A stretch of 64,000 nt of DNA from contig NZ_CP127221.1 of NCBI RefSeq assembly GCF_030284385.1, positions 1,860,001-1,924,000 on the forward strand, in the 5' to 3' direction. The DNA comes from Altererythrobacter rubellus. Its GTDB lineage: Bacteria; Pseudomonadota; Alphaproteobacteria; Sphingomonadales; Sphingomonadaceae. Each line of letters opens with the position of its first letter. Position 1 is the first letter of the stretch. Shown here piece after piece: positions 19,831 through 27,326 of the stretch. The notes under the pieces were generated by a model. It searched no databases. It worked only from the letters and a program-made list of their open reading frames with translations, and was not told the origin of the DNA. Made by a program: the position numbers and the translations under genes.

Positions 19831-20712
19831 TCACCCCTTTGGCGGGCGCGGAAACAGTTTTGGCGTGTTCTTGCGATAATTCTGATAATCCGGATCATCC
19901 CCCCAGCGTTCTTTGGCGATGCCATCGAGCAGGTTGATCCCGCTCACCCGCGTCAGCAGCAGGAAGACGAAAATGGGCGATATCACCGCCAGCCATGACC
20001 AGCCTGAAAGCAGCGGCATCGCAATCACAAGAATGCCGGTCCACAGCGTGATCTCTCCGAAATAGTTCGGATGTTGAGACCATGCCCACAGGCCGCTCTG
20101 GATGAATTTGCCCTTGTTCGCCGGATCTTTCTTGAACTGCCGTTTCTGGTTATCCGCGACCACTTCCAAGCCGAATCCGATCACCCAGATCGCTGCGCCC
20201 ACCCAGAAGAATAGTCCCAGCGGCGCGCTTTCTTGCGCTGTGATAATAACCAGTGCTGCGGACGCGGTGAAGATCACCCACACCGCTTGCAATGTCCATG
20301 CAACCAGGAAACGCGGAGGATTTACCTTGATCTTCTCGAACCGTTCATCCGCACCACCTGCGGCATGAATGCGTGTAAACAGGAAGCTGCCCAGCCGGAT
20401 AGTCCAGATACCTACCATCGCTGCCACCACCATCGCGCGCGCGTCCAGCGGCGCCGAATTATACGCCGCCACCGCGATGACAGAGAGATAGGACAGCGCG
20501 CCGACCGTGTCATAATAGGTATCCTTCTGCGCCAAAGCCGAGGGGATGAACGCCAGCCAGTTCACCGCAAAGGCCACCATGGCGCACACGAAAACCGCTG
20601 AATGCACACCCATCGACACGCTGTTTGCGCCCGCAAGGTAGGCAAAACCTGCCCCCAGAATTGTCGCGAAGACGACAACCGTCAAACTTTTCGCAGCACC
20701 TTTGAATGTCAT
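19831..20712 (-). CDS. DUF1295 (steroid 5-alpha-reductase-like) membrane protein
   Basis: A 293-residue multi-spanning protein from the ATG at 20712, which is preceded by GGGGGAG on the minus strand. An in-frame start 45 codons upstream gives an unlikely extension. Seen: about seven hydrophobic helices and the family segments GIWTIRLGSFLFTRI, FIQSGLWAWSQHPNYFGEIT and GIAKERWGDDPDYQNYRKNT. The HPNYFGE motif is shared with isoprenylcysteine methyltransferase and 5-alpha-reductase relatives. The reaction is unknown. It converges on the cfa fragment with six bases between stops, so the two may once have served one lipid pathway. Confidence 0.85.
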   Translation of the reverse strand: MTFKGAAKSLTVVVFATILGAGFAYLAGANSVSMGVHSAVFVCAMVAFAVNWLAFIPSALAQKDTYYDTVGALSYLSVIAVAAYNSAPLDARAMVVAAMVGIWTIRLGSFLFTRIHAAGGADERFEKIKVNPPRFLVAWTLQAVWVIFTASAALVIITAQESAPLGLFFWVGAAIWVIGFGLEVVADNQKRQFKKDPANKGKFIQSGLWAWSQHPNYFGEITLWTGILVIAMPLLSGWSWLAVISPIFVFLLLTRVSGINLLDGIAKERWGDDPDYQNYRKNTPKLFPRPPKG

Positions 20713-20895
20713 TATCTGCTCCCCCGAAAATTGCTTTGTCCTGGAACGAGTAGCAATACAAATCGATCCGGCAAAGATGCAGGCGATTAACAAGTCGCAG
20801 CTTGAAACGCCAAACTCGGCTTGGGATGGGGATTGCGCCTTGTTCAACGGGCTGCGGAACTATAGGCCGGACCCTGCATCAAGGGAGACAGCAAA

Positions 20896-21309
20896 ATGGG
20901 ACAGCTAAGCATCACAATCGGAAGGGTTCTGCTGGGGCTATATTTCCTGATGCCGGGTTTGATAAAGATCGCAGGACCCGCCCAAACCATCGCCTATATG
21001 GAAAGCCACGCGATCCCCTTTGCTGCACCGCTGATGTGTTTTTCTGCCTCCATAAACATATTGGGCGGGCTGGCGCTGATCGCGGGTCGGCATGTCCGAC
21101 TGGTCGCCTATGGCTTCGTAATCTATGTTTTGCTGGTCAATTTCATGCTGCACGATTTCTGGACAATAGGTCCGGATATGGTCGAGCGCGAAACACAGAA
21201 TTTCTTCAAGAATTTGGGAATTCTTGCCGGACTGCTGGTGCTGGCAGGCACGGCAACAGTCAGGCCACTATCGATAGCGGGTTGGTGGCTAAGCGACAAA
21301 TCTGTCTAG
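20896..21309 (+). CDS. DoxX-family membrane protein
   Basis: A 137-residue protein with four hydrophobic helices. The N-terminus (GQLSITIGRVLLGLYFLMPG) and the segment ILGGLALIAGRHVRLVAYG are typical of DoxX/DoxD family members. These are often linked to thiol or oxidative-stress chemistry, but without a firm general function. It has a GGGAGAC ribosome binding site and diverges from DUF1295. It is the last chromosomal gene before the tRNA-Met-associated insertion that begins 147 bp further right. Confidence 0.8.
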   Translation: MGQLSITIGRVLLGLYFLMPGLIKIAGPAQTIAYMESHAIPFAAPLMCFSASINILGGLALIAGRHVRLVAYGFVIYVLLVNFMLHDFWTIGPDMVERETQNFFKNLGILAGLLVLAGTATVRPLSIAGWWLSDKSV

Positions 21310-21455
21310 GGCTAAGCGCCGCAACCACGCGAAATATTGAGAAGCCATGACATCTGTTCAGCAATGCGATCCCTGCAAGCATTGCTGCGATCAATTCGCT
21401 TGAAATATTCTGAGACTGCTGCGCACACTCATACGCATGAGACTTCGGCAGTGGG

Positions 21456-21490
21456 AATGGTAGCGGAGGTCCGCTGCACGCGTTACCCCC
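21456..21490. repeat. 35-bp direct repeat, left copy (attachment-site-like)
   Basis: Identical over 35 bp to 27292-27326. Its first 14 bp equal the complement of the tRNA-Met 3' end at 33714-33727, and the remaining 21 bp are not in the tRNA. It contains the dyad AGCGGA-GG-TCCGCT at 21462-21475. To its left the sequence has no resemblance to the AT-rich element ends, as expected of the original chromosomal flank. Confidence 0.85.
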
Positions 21491-21576
21491 GCGATGAAGC
21501 CTCGAACGATGTTTGCCTTAGATTAGCGAGGCAAATTGCAGAACTAGGTAGATTCAGTGCACGAAAGTCCGTTTAG
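21457..21576 (+). CDS. 39-codon ORF at the left end of element 1
   Basis: Starts at an ATG inside the attachment-site repeat and encodes 39 residues beginning MVAEVRCTRYP. The counterpart at 27293-27412 has exactly the same length. After the 11 residues encoded by the identical repeat, the two share N, R, L, I, L, R and K at matching positions, mostly with different synonymous codons, plus D/E, V/I and Q/K pairs. That pattern suggests selection on a protein. No known family was recognised. The only possible ribosome binding site is a weak GGGA. In this frame the reading also stays open upstream to 21337, but that part is chromosomal flank. Confidence 0.4.
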   Translation: MVAEVRCTRYPRDEASNDVCLRLARQIAELGRFSARKSV

Positions 21577-21586
21577 TTACAACGCT

Positions 21587-22075
21587 TTAGTTGTGCTGAG
21601 CGAAAGCCTCGGTGGCTCCATCGTGCCCAATCGCAAAGACTGTGTAAGGTTGCGTCTGGCCACCAGCCTCCATCCCAGGGGAACCCAAAGGCATTCCAGG
21701 AACGCTGAGGCCTGCAATATCAGGTCGTTCATCTAGCAGACGCTTTATGTCCTCTGCCGGGATGTGACCTTCCAATGCATAGCCATCGACCTCACCTGTG
21801 TGACAGGAGCGCATATTATCCGGCACGCCAAGACGGCTGGCGATAGGTGTGGTGTTTTCGACATCAATAGCACTCACCTCAAAACCGTTCTCGCGCAAAT
21901 GATCTATCCAAGCGTTACAACACCCACATGTCGGTGTTTTATGAACTGTAATTAGCGGCAGAGCGGACACTTCCTCAACCGCGATATTTTCAGCATTTTG
22001 GGGTTCTTCTTCCGAGCAGGCAGCCAAGCCTAGCGGCACTGAAAAAAGAAAAATTGTAAGTAGTAAGCGTATCAT
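21587..22075 (-). CDS. DUF411 metal-binding lipoprotein
   Basis: A 162-residue exported protein. The N-terminus is a lipoprotein signal (LLLTIFLFSVPLGLAAC). The DUF411 domain follows: TVHKTPTCGCCNAWIDHLRENGF with its CxCC cluster, then SRLGVPDNMRSCHTGEVDGYALEGHIPAEDI, and the exit PGMPLGSPGME. DUF411 proteins recur in copper and silver clusters and are thought to bind metal through these cysteines. It lies three bases after the copB stop and is probably the last gene of a copA-copB-DUF411 transcript. The C-terminal HDGATEAFAQHN tail is not recognised. Confidence 0.88.
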   Translation of the reverse strand: MIRLLLTIFLFSVPLGLAACSEEEPQNAENIAVEEVSALPLITVHKTPTCGCCNAWIDHLRENGFEVSAIDVENTTPIASRLGVPDNMRSCHTGEVDGYALEGHIPAEDIKRLLDERPDIAGLSVPGMPLGSPGMEAGGQTQPYTVFAIGHDGATEAFAQHN

Positions 22076-22078
22076 GAT

Positions 22079-23188
22079 TTAGAACCAAAACTTCACACCT
22101 GCAACGAATACGGTGCGATCCGGGTCTCCCCCTTCCGTTTGTGTTATATTACGTGTTTCACCAAGGTCGGTTTGATATTCGACGCCGATGTAAGGCGCGA
22201 ATTCAGGCACAAATTCGTATCTCAATCGAAGTCCCGCATCGAGGCTGGTAAGCCCGCTTCCGATATCAAGTTCGGGGATGTCCTGAGCTGACATATTCAG
22301 CTCAACGCGCGGTTGCAAAATCAGCTGTTGCGTAATGCGCTGGTCGTATTCAGCCTCTGCCCGTGCGGTAAAATCACCCTCATCAGAGACAAAGCCTGCA
22401 ACATCGACCTCGAAAAGATAGGGGGCTAATCCCTGCACACCCAACACGAGGTGTGAGGTGTCAGGTTCAGATGGGCGATAATCATATCGCACGCCTGTTT
22501 GAAAATCGAACCAAGGGCTGATGGCACGGCTCCATAAAGCTTGCACCTCAGCATCATCAAGGGACTCTTCAAATTCGCCCTCGCCTTCGGTTTTAATCCA
22601 AAGTTTGTTGAGATCGCCGCCAACCCATGCGTTGGCTTCCCAAACGTAAGCATCTGCACCTTCACCCGATTGCAGTTCCAATCGGTCGATGCTGATGAGC
22701 GAGTTGATCGCACCGCCTTGTTCGCGGCGAAGCTGTTCACGCGATGCTGCCATCTCAGAGTCAGAGAAAATGGTATCGGCGGCATGCTCAGGGCCGGAAA
22801 AAGCCTCAGGAGGCGGGCCTGATTGTGGAAGAGACATCGCGTCCATACCACCCATATCATGTCCTGCATGCGGGTCCGCATCGTCGCTGCCTTGCTCTTG
22901 CATGTCACTCATATCGTGACCGGCATGGGGGTCGGGTTCGGTTGTGTCCTGGCCTTGCATAATTCCCATGTCATGGCCCGCGTGAGGATCGGTTGCCGCG
23001 TCTGAACTCTCAGACATATCGCCCATGTCGTGACCTTCATGCGGATTAGACATGTCATGGCCTGCGCGAGGGTCTTCTATCTGTGCGTCTTGAGCAGGTG
23101 CTTCCATCCTATGTGCGCTATGGTGCATCTGCTGTGCAGCGACAGGAATTGGAAGAGCTAGTGCGGCAATAATAAGGGCTGTTCTCAT
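22079..23188 (-). CDS. copB: Copper resistance protein B (outer-membrane PcoB/CopB)
   Basis: Outer-membrane beta-barrel protein of the copABCD/pco system, thought to bind or move copper across the outer membrane. It is 369 residues with a signal peptide (MRTALIIAALALPIPVAAQ). A histidine/methionine-rich region of about 110 residues contains several HAGHDM-type repeats. The barrel domain contains DRLELQSGEGADAYVWEANA and ends in the outer-membrane signature phenylalanine (VAGVKFWF). Its start overlaps the copA stop by four bases. The number of HAGHDM repeats is high for the family and may vary between strains. Confidence 0.92.
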   Translation of the reverse strand: MRTALIIAALALPIPVAAQQMHHSAHRMEAPAQDAQIEDPRAGHDMSNPHEGHDMGDMSESSDAATDPHAGHDMGIMQGQDTTEPDPHAGHDMSDMQEQGSDDADPHAGHDMGGMDAMSLPQSGPPPEAFSGPEHAADTIFSDSEMAASREQLRREQGGAINSLISIDRLELQSGEGADAYVWEANAWVGGDLNKLWIKTEGEGEFEESLDDAEVQALWSRAISPWFDFQTGVRYDYRPSEPDTSHLVLGVQGLAPYLFEVDVAGFVSDEGDFTARAEAEYDQRITQQLILQPRVELNMSAQDIPELDIGSGLTSLDAGLRLRYEFVPEFAPYIGVEYQTDLGETRNITQTEGGDPDRTVFVAGVKFWF

Positions 23189-24948
23189 GTCGGTTCACCT
23201 TCCATCGGGCGAACCTTCACAACGTTGAACATGCCTGCGTGCATGTGCATCAAAAGGTGGCAGTGAAACGCCCAGTCTCCTGGTGCATCGGCAGTGAGGT
23301 CGAACTTCACATAGCCTCCGGGAAGGACATTGACGGTGTGCTTCCTCGGCTGGTGCCCGTCCTGCCCATTGACGATCTCAAAGAAATGTCCGTGCAGGTG
23401 AATCGGGTGCGTCATCATCGTATTATTCACGAGTTTGACGCGCACCCGCTCGTCGCGTGCAAAACGGATTGGCTCTACGATTTCGGCAAAGCGTCGTCCG
23501 TCGAGGGACCACATATAACGCTCCATATTCCCTGTCAGATGGATGACTAGCTCGCGGCTCGGACTGCGTGGATCGGGGTTAGGATTAAGCGAACGAAGTT
23601 GCGTGTAAGTCAAAACACGGTGCGGGACGTTTTCGAGGCCGAGGCCGCGATCACCTGTTCGGTCGGCAGGGTTAGGGGCAATCATATCAACACCCGGATT
23701 GACGTCGATTCCAGGAGCGTTTTCAGGGTCACGCATGCTCATGTCCCCATGATCCATGCTGCCGTGGTCCATGCCGGAGTGATCTTCACCATCGCCCATA
23801 CTGGCCATGCCGCCCATGCCCATGTCGCGCATGGTGAGCGTTGGACGTTCCCTGAGAGCTGGCACGGGAGCTTCCATACCGAGGCGCGGTGCTAGCGTTG
23901 CACGGCCTAGTCCTGAACGATCAATGCTTTCTGCGACGAAGCTGTAAGCCCGATCCTCGCGCGGTGTGACCACCACGTCATAGGTTTCGGCAACACCGAT
24001 TTGGAATTCGTCTGTCTCAACAGGCTGGACGTTTTCTCCGTCAGCATTGACCACAGTCATCGAAAGGCCAGGAATTCGCACATTAAATATGCTCATGGCA
24101 GAGGCGTTGATGATACGTAGGCGAACGCGCTCACCCGGCTCGAACAGCCCTGTCCAATTCTCGTTCGGACCGTGACCATTGATAAGGTAGGTGTAGGTTG
24201 CGCCCGTCACATCGGCGATATCTGAGGGCATCATGCGCATGCCTGCCCAGCGAATGCGCTCTTCTATATCCTGACCTTCACCTGCCAGAAGGCCTGCTAG
24301 GGTTTGCTGCTGGCGGTTGAAATAGTCGGGCGATTGCTTGAGCGTTCGCATGATCTCATGCGGGTGCATGAAGCTCCAGTCCGAGAGCACAATAATGTGT
24401 TCGCGGTCATATTGAATGGGGTCAGTACCTGCGGGATCAACAACAATCGGACCGTAATGCCCCATCGCTTCCTGCAAGCCCGAATGGCTGTGATACCAAT
24501 ATGTCCCCGACTGAATAATCGGGAATTCATAAACGAATGTCTCATGCGGCTTAATGCCCGGGAAGCTAACGCCCGGAACGCCGTCCATCTGGAAAGGCAA
24601 AAGAAGGCCGTGCCAGTGGATAGATGTATCTTCTTCAAGATGATTGGTGACAGCCAATCTAACATTTTGCCCTTCGCGCAGGCGAATGAGCGGTGCGGGA
24701 AGTGAACCATTGACGGTCACAGCATGTCCGGTGCGGTTACCAATCGAAAAGGACGAGTTGGCAATTGATAGCGCGATGTCCTCGCCTGACAGCGTGGCAC
24801 CATTCTTCGTCGCAGGCGCGTGGGCCAAACCTTTTGGAGAAGCCCAGGCGGGCATCATTGAGTGGAGGGCAAACATGCCGCCAACGGCTAGTGAGCCCTT
24901 GAGAAGGTTTCTTCGCGACTGGTCGATGGGGGCAGGTTTACGCTTCAT
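23185..24948 (-). CDS. copA: Copper resistance multicopper oxidase CopA
   Basis: Periplasmic multicopper oxidase that oxidises Cu(I) and sequesters copper. It is 587 residues. Residues 10-40 hold a twin-arginine signal (QSRRNLLKGSLAVGGMF). All four copper-binding clusters are visible: HWHGLLLPFQ, YWYHSHSG, HPIHLHGHFFE, and HCHLLMHMHAGM. A Met/His-rich loop near residues 375-400 (GMGGMASMGDG, then MDHGSMDHGDM) is typical of CopA/PcoA copper storage segments. It starts two bases after the CsoR-type gene, suggesting a csoR-copA-copB-DUF411 operon. Confidence 0.95.
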   Translation of the reverse strand: MKRKPAPIDQSRRNLLKGSLAVGGMFALHSMMPAWASPKGLAHAPATKNGATLSGEDIALSIANSSFSIGNRTGHAVTVNGSLPAPLIRLREGQNVRLAVTNHLEEDTSIHWHGLLLPFQMDGVPGVSFPGIKPHETFVYEFPIIQSGTYWYHSHSGLQEAMGHYGPIVVDPAGTDPIQYDREHIIVLSDWSFMHPHEIMRTLKQSPDYFNRQQQTLAGLLAGEGQDIEERIRWAGMRMMPSDIADVTGATYTYLINGHGPNENWTGLFEPGERVRLRIINASAMSIFNVRIPGLSMTVVNADGENVQPVETDEFQIGVAETYDVVVTPREDRAYSFVAESIDRSGLGRATLAPRLGMEAPVPALRERPTLTMRDMGMGGMASMGDGEDHSGMDHGSMDHGDMSMRDPENAPGIDVNPGVDMIAPNPADRTGDRGLGLENVPHRVLTYTQLRSLNPNPDPRSPSRELVIHLTGNMERYMWSLDGRRFAEIVEPIRFARDERVRVKLVNNTMMTHPIHLHGHFFEIVNGQDGHQPRKHTVNVLPGGYVKFDLTADAPGDWAFHCHLLMHMHAGMFNVVKVRPMEGEPT

Positions 24949-24950
24949 AC

Positions 24951-25223
24951 TTACCTGCCCATCTTTCCAAAGAGTTCGACGAGTTCCGTAAACTTTTCGC
25001 GCTGAGCCTCGCGGTCGCCGCTTTCAATCGCTTCGTTCACACAGCATCCTGCATGAATCGAAAGCACCTTCTGTCTCGTTGACTTCAGAGCCGCTTCCAT
25101 TGCCTGCATCTGTTGCAGGATGTCGATGCAATAGCGTCCTTCCTCCATCATTTTGGAGATGCCGCGTGCCTGTCCTTCAATCCGCTTCATGCGGGCGATT
25201 TCTTTTTGGAACTTCTCGCTCAT
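24951..25223 (-). CDS. csoR: CsoR/RcnR-family metal-sensing repressor
   Basis: A 90-residue all-helical DNA-binding repressor that releases DNA on binding metal. The ATG at 25223 (MSEKFQKEIARMKRIEGQARG) is preferred over the TTG seven codons upstream. The metal site Cys-His-Cys is visible: cysteine in RYCIDIL, then histidine and cysteines in LSIHAGCCV. This is the CsoR Cu(I) pattern rather than the RcnR His-Cys-His-His pattern. Its position next to CopA and a CsoR-like operator supports copper sensing, with probable autoregulation. Confidence 0.88.
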   Translation of the reverse strand: MSEKFQKEIARMKRIEGQARGISKMMEEGRYCIDILQQMQAMEAALKSTRQKVLSIHAGCCVNEAIESGDREAQREKFTELVELFGKMGR

Positions 25224-25254
25224 CGTCTCGTATGTCCTCGGCAAGGTTGCAAAA

Positions 25255-25273
25255 TATACCCTAGGGGAGTATG
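25255..25273. promoter_or_regulatory. CsoR-type operator in the divergent promoter
   Basis: The sequence ATACCC-TA-GGGGAGTAT is a G/C-tract inverted repeat flanked by A/T, the form expected of CsoR operators. It lies 31 bp upstream of the csoR start and 46 bp upstream of the DUF2231 start, so one bound repressor could control both directions. The match to the operator class is by pattern; binding is inferred. Confidence 0.65.
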
Positions 25274-25319
25274 GTATAGCAATTAGATAGATCGATCAAT
25301 GACGACGACAAGGGACCGC

Positions 25320-25949
25320 ATGCACAAAAATTTATTTAAACCGCGCTTGGCGGTTTTTGGCGTGTTGCTTGTCATTGTCGCTCTGGTCTTTTCGGTTGGG
25401 TCGCCTGTGACAGCACATGAGGCTCACCGACAGGATCAAACCGAGCAGGAAATTGCGACAGAAAGCTCCGCACCGAAGGTTGATCAAGATCCAGCAATCG
25501 TTGTCGACGAAAGTGCATTTGATGTTGCCGATTTTCTGGGTCGCCTTCACCCGGCAGCCGTTCACTTCCCGATTGCTCTTCTTTTTTTCGCTGCCATTGC
25601 CGAACTTGCGCTTCTCATTCGACCAACTCTTGGACTGGAGAGGACGGTTGGCTTTTTGGTATGGTCGGGTGCGTTGACCGGAATAGGGGCGGTTATCCTC
25701 GGATGGTTTGCAGGCGGTTTCCGTTTGACCGACCGATCCGAAACACTGTTCTGGCATCGCTGGAACGGAACGGCGCTTGTCGCAATTGCACTGATTGCTG
25801 CGCTCATTCACGCACGAAAATGGAACCGCAACCTGTTCCGCCTGTTAGTGTTTTCAGTTGCTATTGCATTGATAGTTCAGGGTTATTTGGGTGGCGAGCT
25901 CGCCTTGGGCCCTGACCACCTTAACTTAAATCCGAAAGGGGGCTCTTAA
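25320..25949 (+). CDS. DUF2231 membrane protein
   Basis: A 209-residue membrane protein. The ATG at 25320 has AGGGA four bases upstream; the ATG at 25299 has no visible ribosome binding site. Seen: a first hydrophobic segment (LAVFGVLLVIVALVFSV), a hydrophilic loop with one HEAH, then the DUF2231 core of four helices starting LGRLHPAAVHFPIALLFFAA and including FWHRWNGTALVAIALIAALI. DUF2231 proteins carry conserved histidines in the membrane and are of unknown function. It is first of a three-gene run with DUF305 and glutaredoxin-MauE, driven away from csoR. Confidence 0.82.
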   Translation: MHKNLFKPRLAVFGVLLVIVALVFSVGSPVTAHEAHRQDQTEQEIATESSAPKVDQDPAIVVDESAFDVADFLGRLHPAAVHFPIALLFFAAIAELALLIRPTLGLERTVGFLVWSGALTGIGAVILGWFAGGFRLTDRSETLFWHRWNGTALVAIALIAALIHARKWNRNLFRLLVFSVAIALIVQGYLGGELALGPDHLNLNPKGGS

Positions 25950-26459
25950 ATGAGTTACGGAAGATTTGCGGCCATGATCCTGGCCTCTACAGTCATCATG
26001 TATGGCTTGATGTATTTGAACACTTACGAACTAGGCCACGTGTTTTTCAGTGAGACGCGCGCCTGGATGGCGCTCTACATGGGCGCGATGATGGCAATCA
26101 TCATGCTCGCCTTCATGCTGGGCATGTATAAGAAAACGAAAGTCAACATTGCAATCTTTGTGGGCGCAGCGGTTGTGTTCGCAGGATCGCTTTTCCTTGT
26201 GCGAAGTCAGAACACGATTGCTGATGAGGCGTGGATGAGCGCGATGATCCCGCATCACTCGATTGCCATTCTCACCAGTGAGCGCGCCAATATCGAAGAT
26301 CAGCGCGTGCGCGAATTGGCAGACGAAATCATTAAGGCGCAACGCCGCGAAATCGATGAGATGAAGTGGTTACTTGATGACATCGAGACGAACGGGCGCG
26401 CGACCACGGAAGCTGAGGCCGAGGCTCGGCCTGTGCCTGAATTTGAAGGTGAACTGTAA
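25950..26459 (+). CDS. DUF305 protein with N-terminal membrane anchor
   Basis: A 169-residue protein with two or three N-terminal hydrophobic segments (about residues 5-25, 35-55 and 60-82), then the DUF305 four-helix domain. The family motif is clear in AWMSAMIPHHSIAILTSERA, followed by RELADEIIKAQRREIDEMKW. DUF305 proteins commonly accompany copper and silver genes, and the HH plus Met/Glu residues may bind metal. It starts directly after the DUF2231 stop with AAAGGGGG upstream, so the two are translated from one message. The function is not established. Confidence 0.88.
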   Translation: MSYGRFAAMILASTVIMYGLMYLNTYELGHVFFSETRAWMALYMGAMMAIIMLAFMLGMYKKTKVNIAIFVGAAVVFAGSLFLVRSQNTIADEAWMSAMIPHHSIAILTSERANIEDQRVRELADEIIKAQRREIDEMKWLLDDIETNGRATTEAEAEARPVPEFEGEL

Positions 26460-26476
26460 GCGGGAGGGTAGTGGAC

Positions 26477-27223
26477 ATGGCACAGACCAAAACAGCAAAG
26501 CTCTATCGGATGGTCATGGAAAAGCATGTCTGCCCCTACGGCCTTAAATCAAAACACCTGCTCAAAAAGCAGGGATTTGAGGTCGAGGATCACCACTTGA
26601 CTACGCGCGAAGAAACCGACGCCTTCAAGGAAAAGCATGGGGTTAAGACCACTCCGCAAACTTTCATCGATGGCAAGCGTATCGGTGGTTATGACGATTT
26701 GCGTGCGCATTTTGGAGAAGAGCCAAAGGGCGAAGACGAGACGACCTATCGCCCTGTTATCGCGCTATTTGCGATGACTTTCCTGATGGCGCTAATGGCA
26801 GCCTTCGTTGCCGAAGGTGAGTGGATAACGCTGCGCACCTTCGAGTGGTTTATCGCATTCTCCATGTGCGGACTTGCCTATCTCAAGCTGCGCGATGTCG
26901 AGAGCTTTTCGACCATGTTTCTCAATTACGACCTGCTGGCAAAGAAGTGGGTGCCCTATGGCTACGTCTATCCCTATGGCGAAGGCTTGGCAGGATTACT
27001 GATGATTGGCGGAATTTTGCCATTCATCTCGATTCCGGTCGCGCTTTTCATCGGAACGGTAGGAGCGGTCTCGGTCTTCAAGGCTGTTTACATCGACAAG
27101 CGCGAACTCAAATGCGCCTGTGTCGGCGGGGATAGCAATGTGCCCCTTGGCTTTATATCGCTCACTGAGAATTTAATGATGATGGGCATGGCTATTTGGA
27201 TGATCGTGAAAATGAACCTGTAG
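26477..27223 (+). CDS. Glutaredoxin fused to a MauE/DoxX-type membrane domain
   Basis: A 248-residue two-domain protein from the ATG at 26477 (a GTG two codons upstream is less likely). Residues 1-80 are a glutaredoxin with CPYGLKSK as active site, TTPQTFIDGKRIGGYDDL for glutathione contact, and a single usable CPYG pair lacking the second cysteine. Residues 95-248 form about four helices of the MauE type, with YDLLAKKWVPYGYVYPYGEG and the CACVGGDSNVPLG segment that would sit in a loop. It probably moves reducing or oxidising equivalents across the membrane for metal-related thiols. It is last of the operon with DUF2231 and DUF305. Confidence 0.82.
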   Translation: MAQTKTAKLYRMVMEKHVCPYGLKSKHLLKKQGFEVEDHHLTTREETDAFKEKHGVKTTPQTFIDGKRIGGYDDLRAHFGEEPKGEDETTYRPVIALFAMTFLMALMAAFVAEGEWITLRTFEWFIAFSMCGLAYLKLRDVESFSTMFLNYDLLAKKWVPYGYVYPYGEGLAGLLMIGGILPFISIPVALFIGTVGAVSVFKAVYIDKRELKCACVGGDSNVPLGFISLTENLMMMGMAIWMIVKMNL

Positions 27224-27291
27224 AAATGCGTTCATTGACAGATGTTGACAACCAGTCAAATTCGTCTTAAGCTATTGATATTAAACAAAAA

Positions 27292-27326
27292 AATGGTAGC
27301 GGAGGTCCGCTGCACGCGTTACCCCC
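27292..27326. repeat. 35-bp direct repeat, middle copy (attachment-site-like)
   Basis: Identical to 21456-21490 and marking the join of the two elements. On its left is the AT-rich right end of element 1 and on its right the left end of element 2. The dyad AGCGGA-GG-TCCGCT is at 27298-27311. The first 14 bp equal the tRNA-Met 3' end (33714-33727) in the same orientation, so all three sites are direct repeats. Confidence 0.85.

Larger units (their letters stand above)
21456..27291. mobile_element. Element 1: copper-handling island, inner side defined by direct repeats
   Basis: About 5.8 kb bounded by two perfect 35-bp direct repeats (21456-21490 and 27292-27326) that contain 14 bp of the 3' end of the tRNA-Met gene at 33.7 kb. 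It holds seven copper- or redox-related genes plus a 39-codon ORF at its left edge. Its right edge (AT-rich, 27274-27296) matches the right edge of element 2 at 20 of 23 positions. This arrangement is expected when two related elements insert one after another at the same tRNA 3' end. No integrase, transposase or relaxase gene was found, so it is either a remnant or moved by a recombinase supplied elsewhere. Confidence 0.65.

Noticed and set aside
21456-21490. Repeat read as a tRNA gene fragment (GGGGGT...CCTCCGCTACCA on the minus strand)
   Set aside because: Only the CCA end and acceptor 3' strand match; the middle does not form a T arm, so it is an attachment site rather than a tRNA pseudogene.
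22864-23120. Regularly spaced repeats in copB as a possible CRISPR-like array
   Set aside because: The units encode HAGHDM-type metal-binding repeats in frame, and no unique spacers or cas genes are present.
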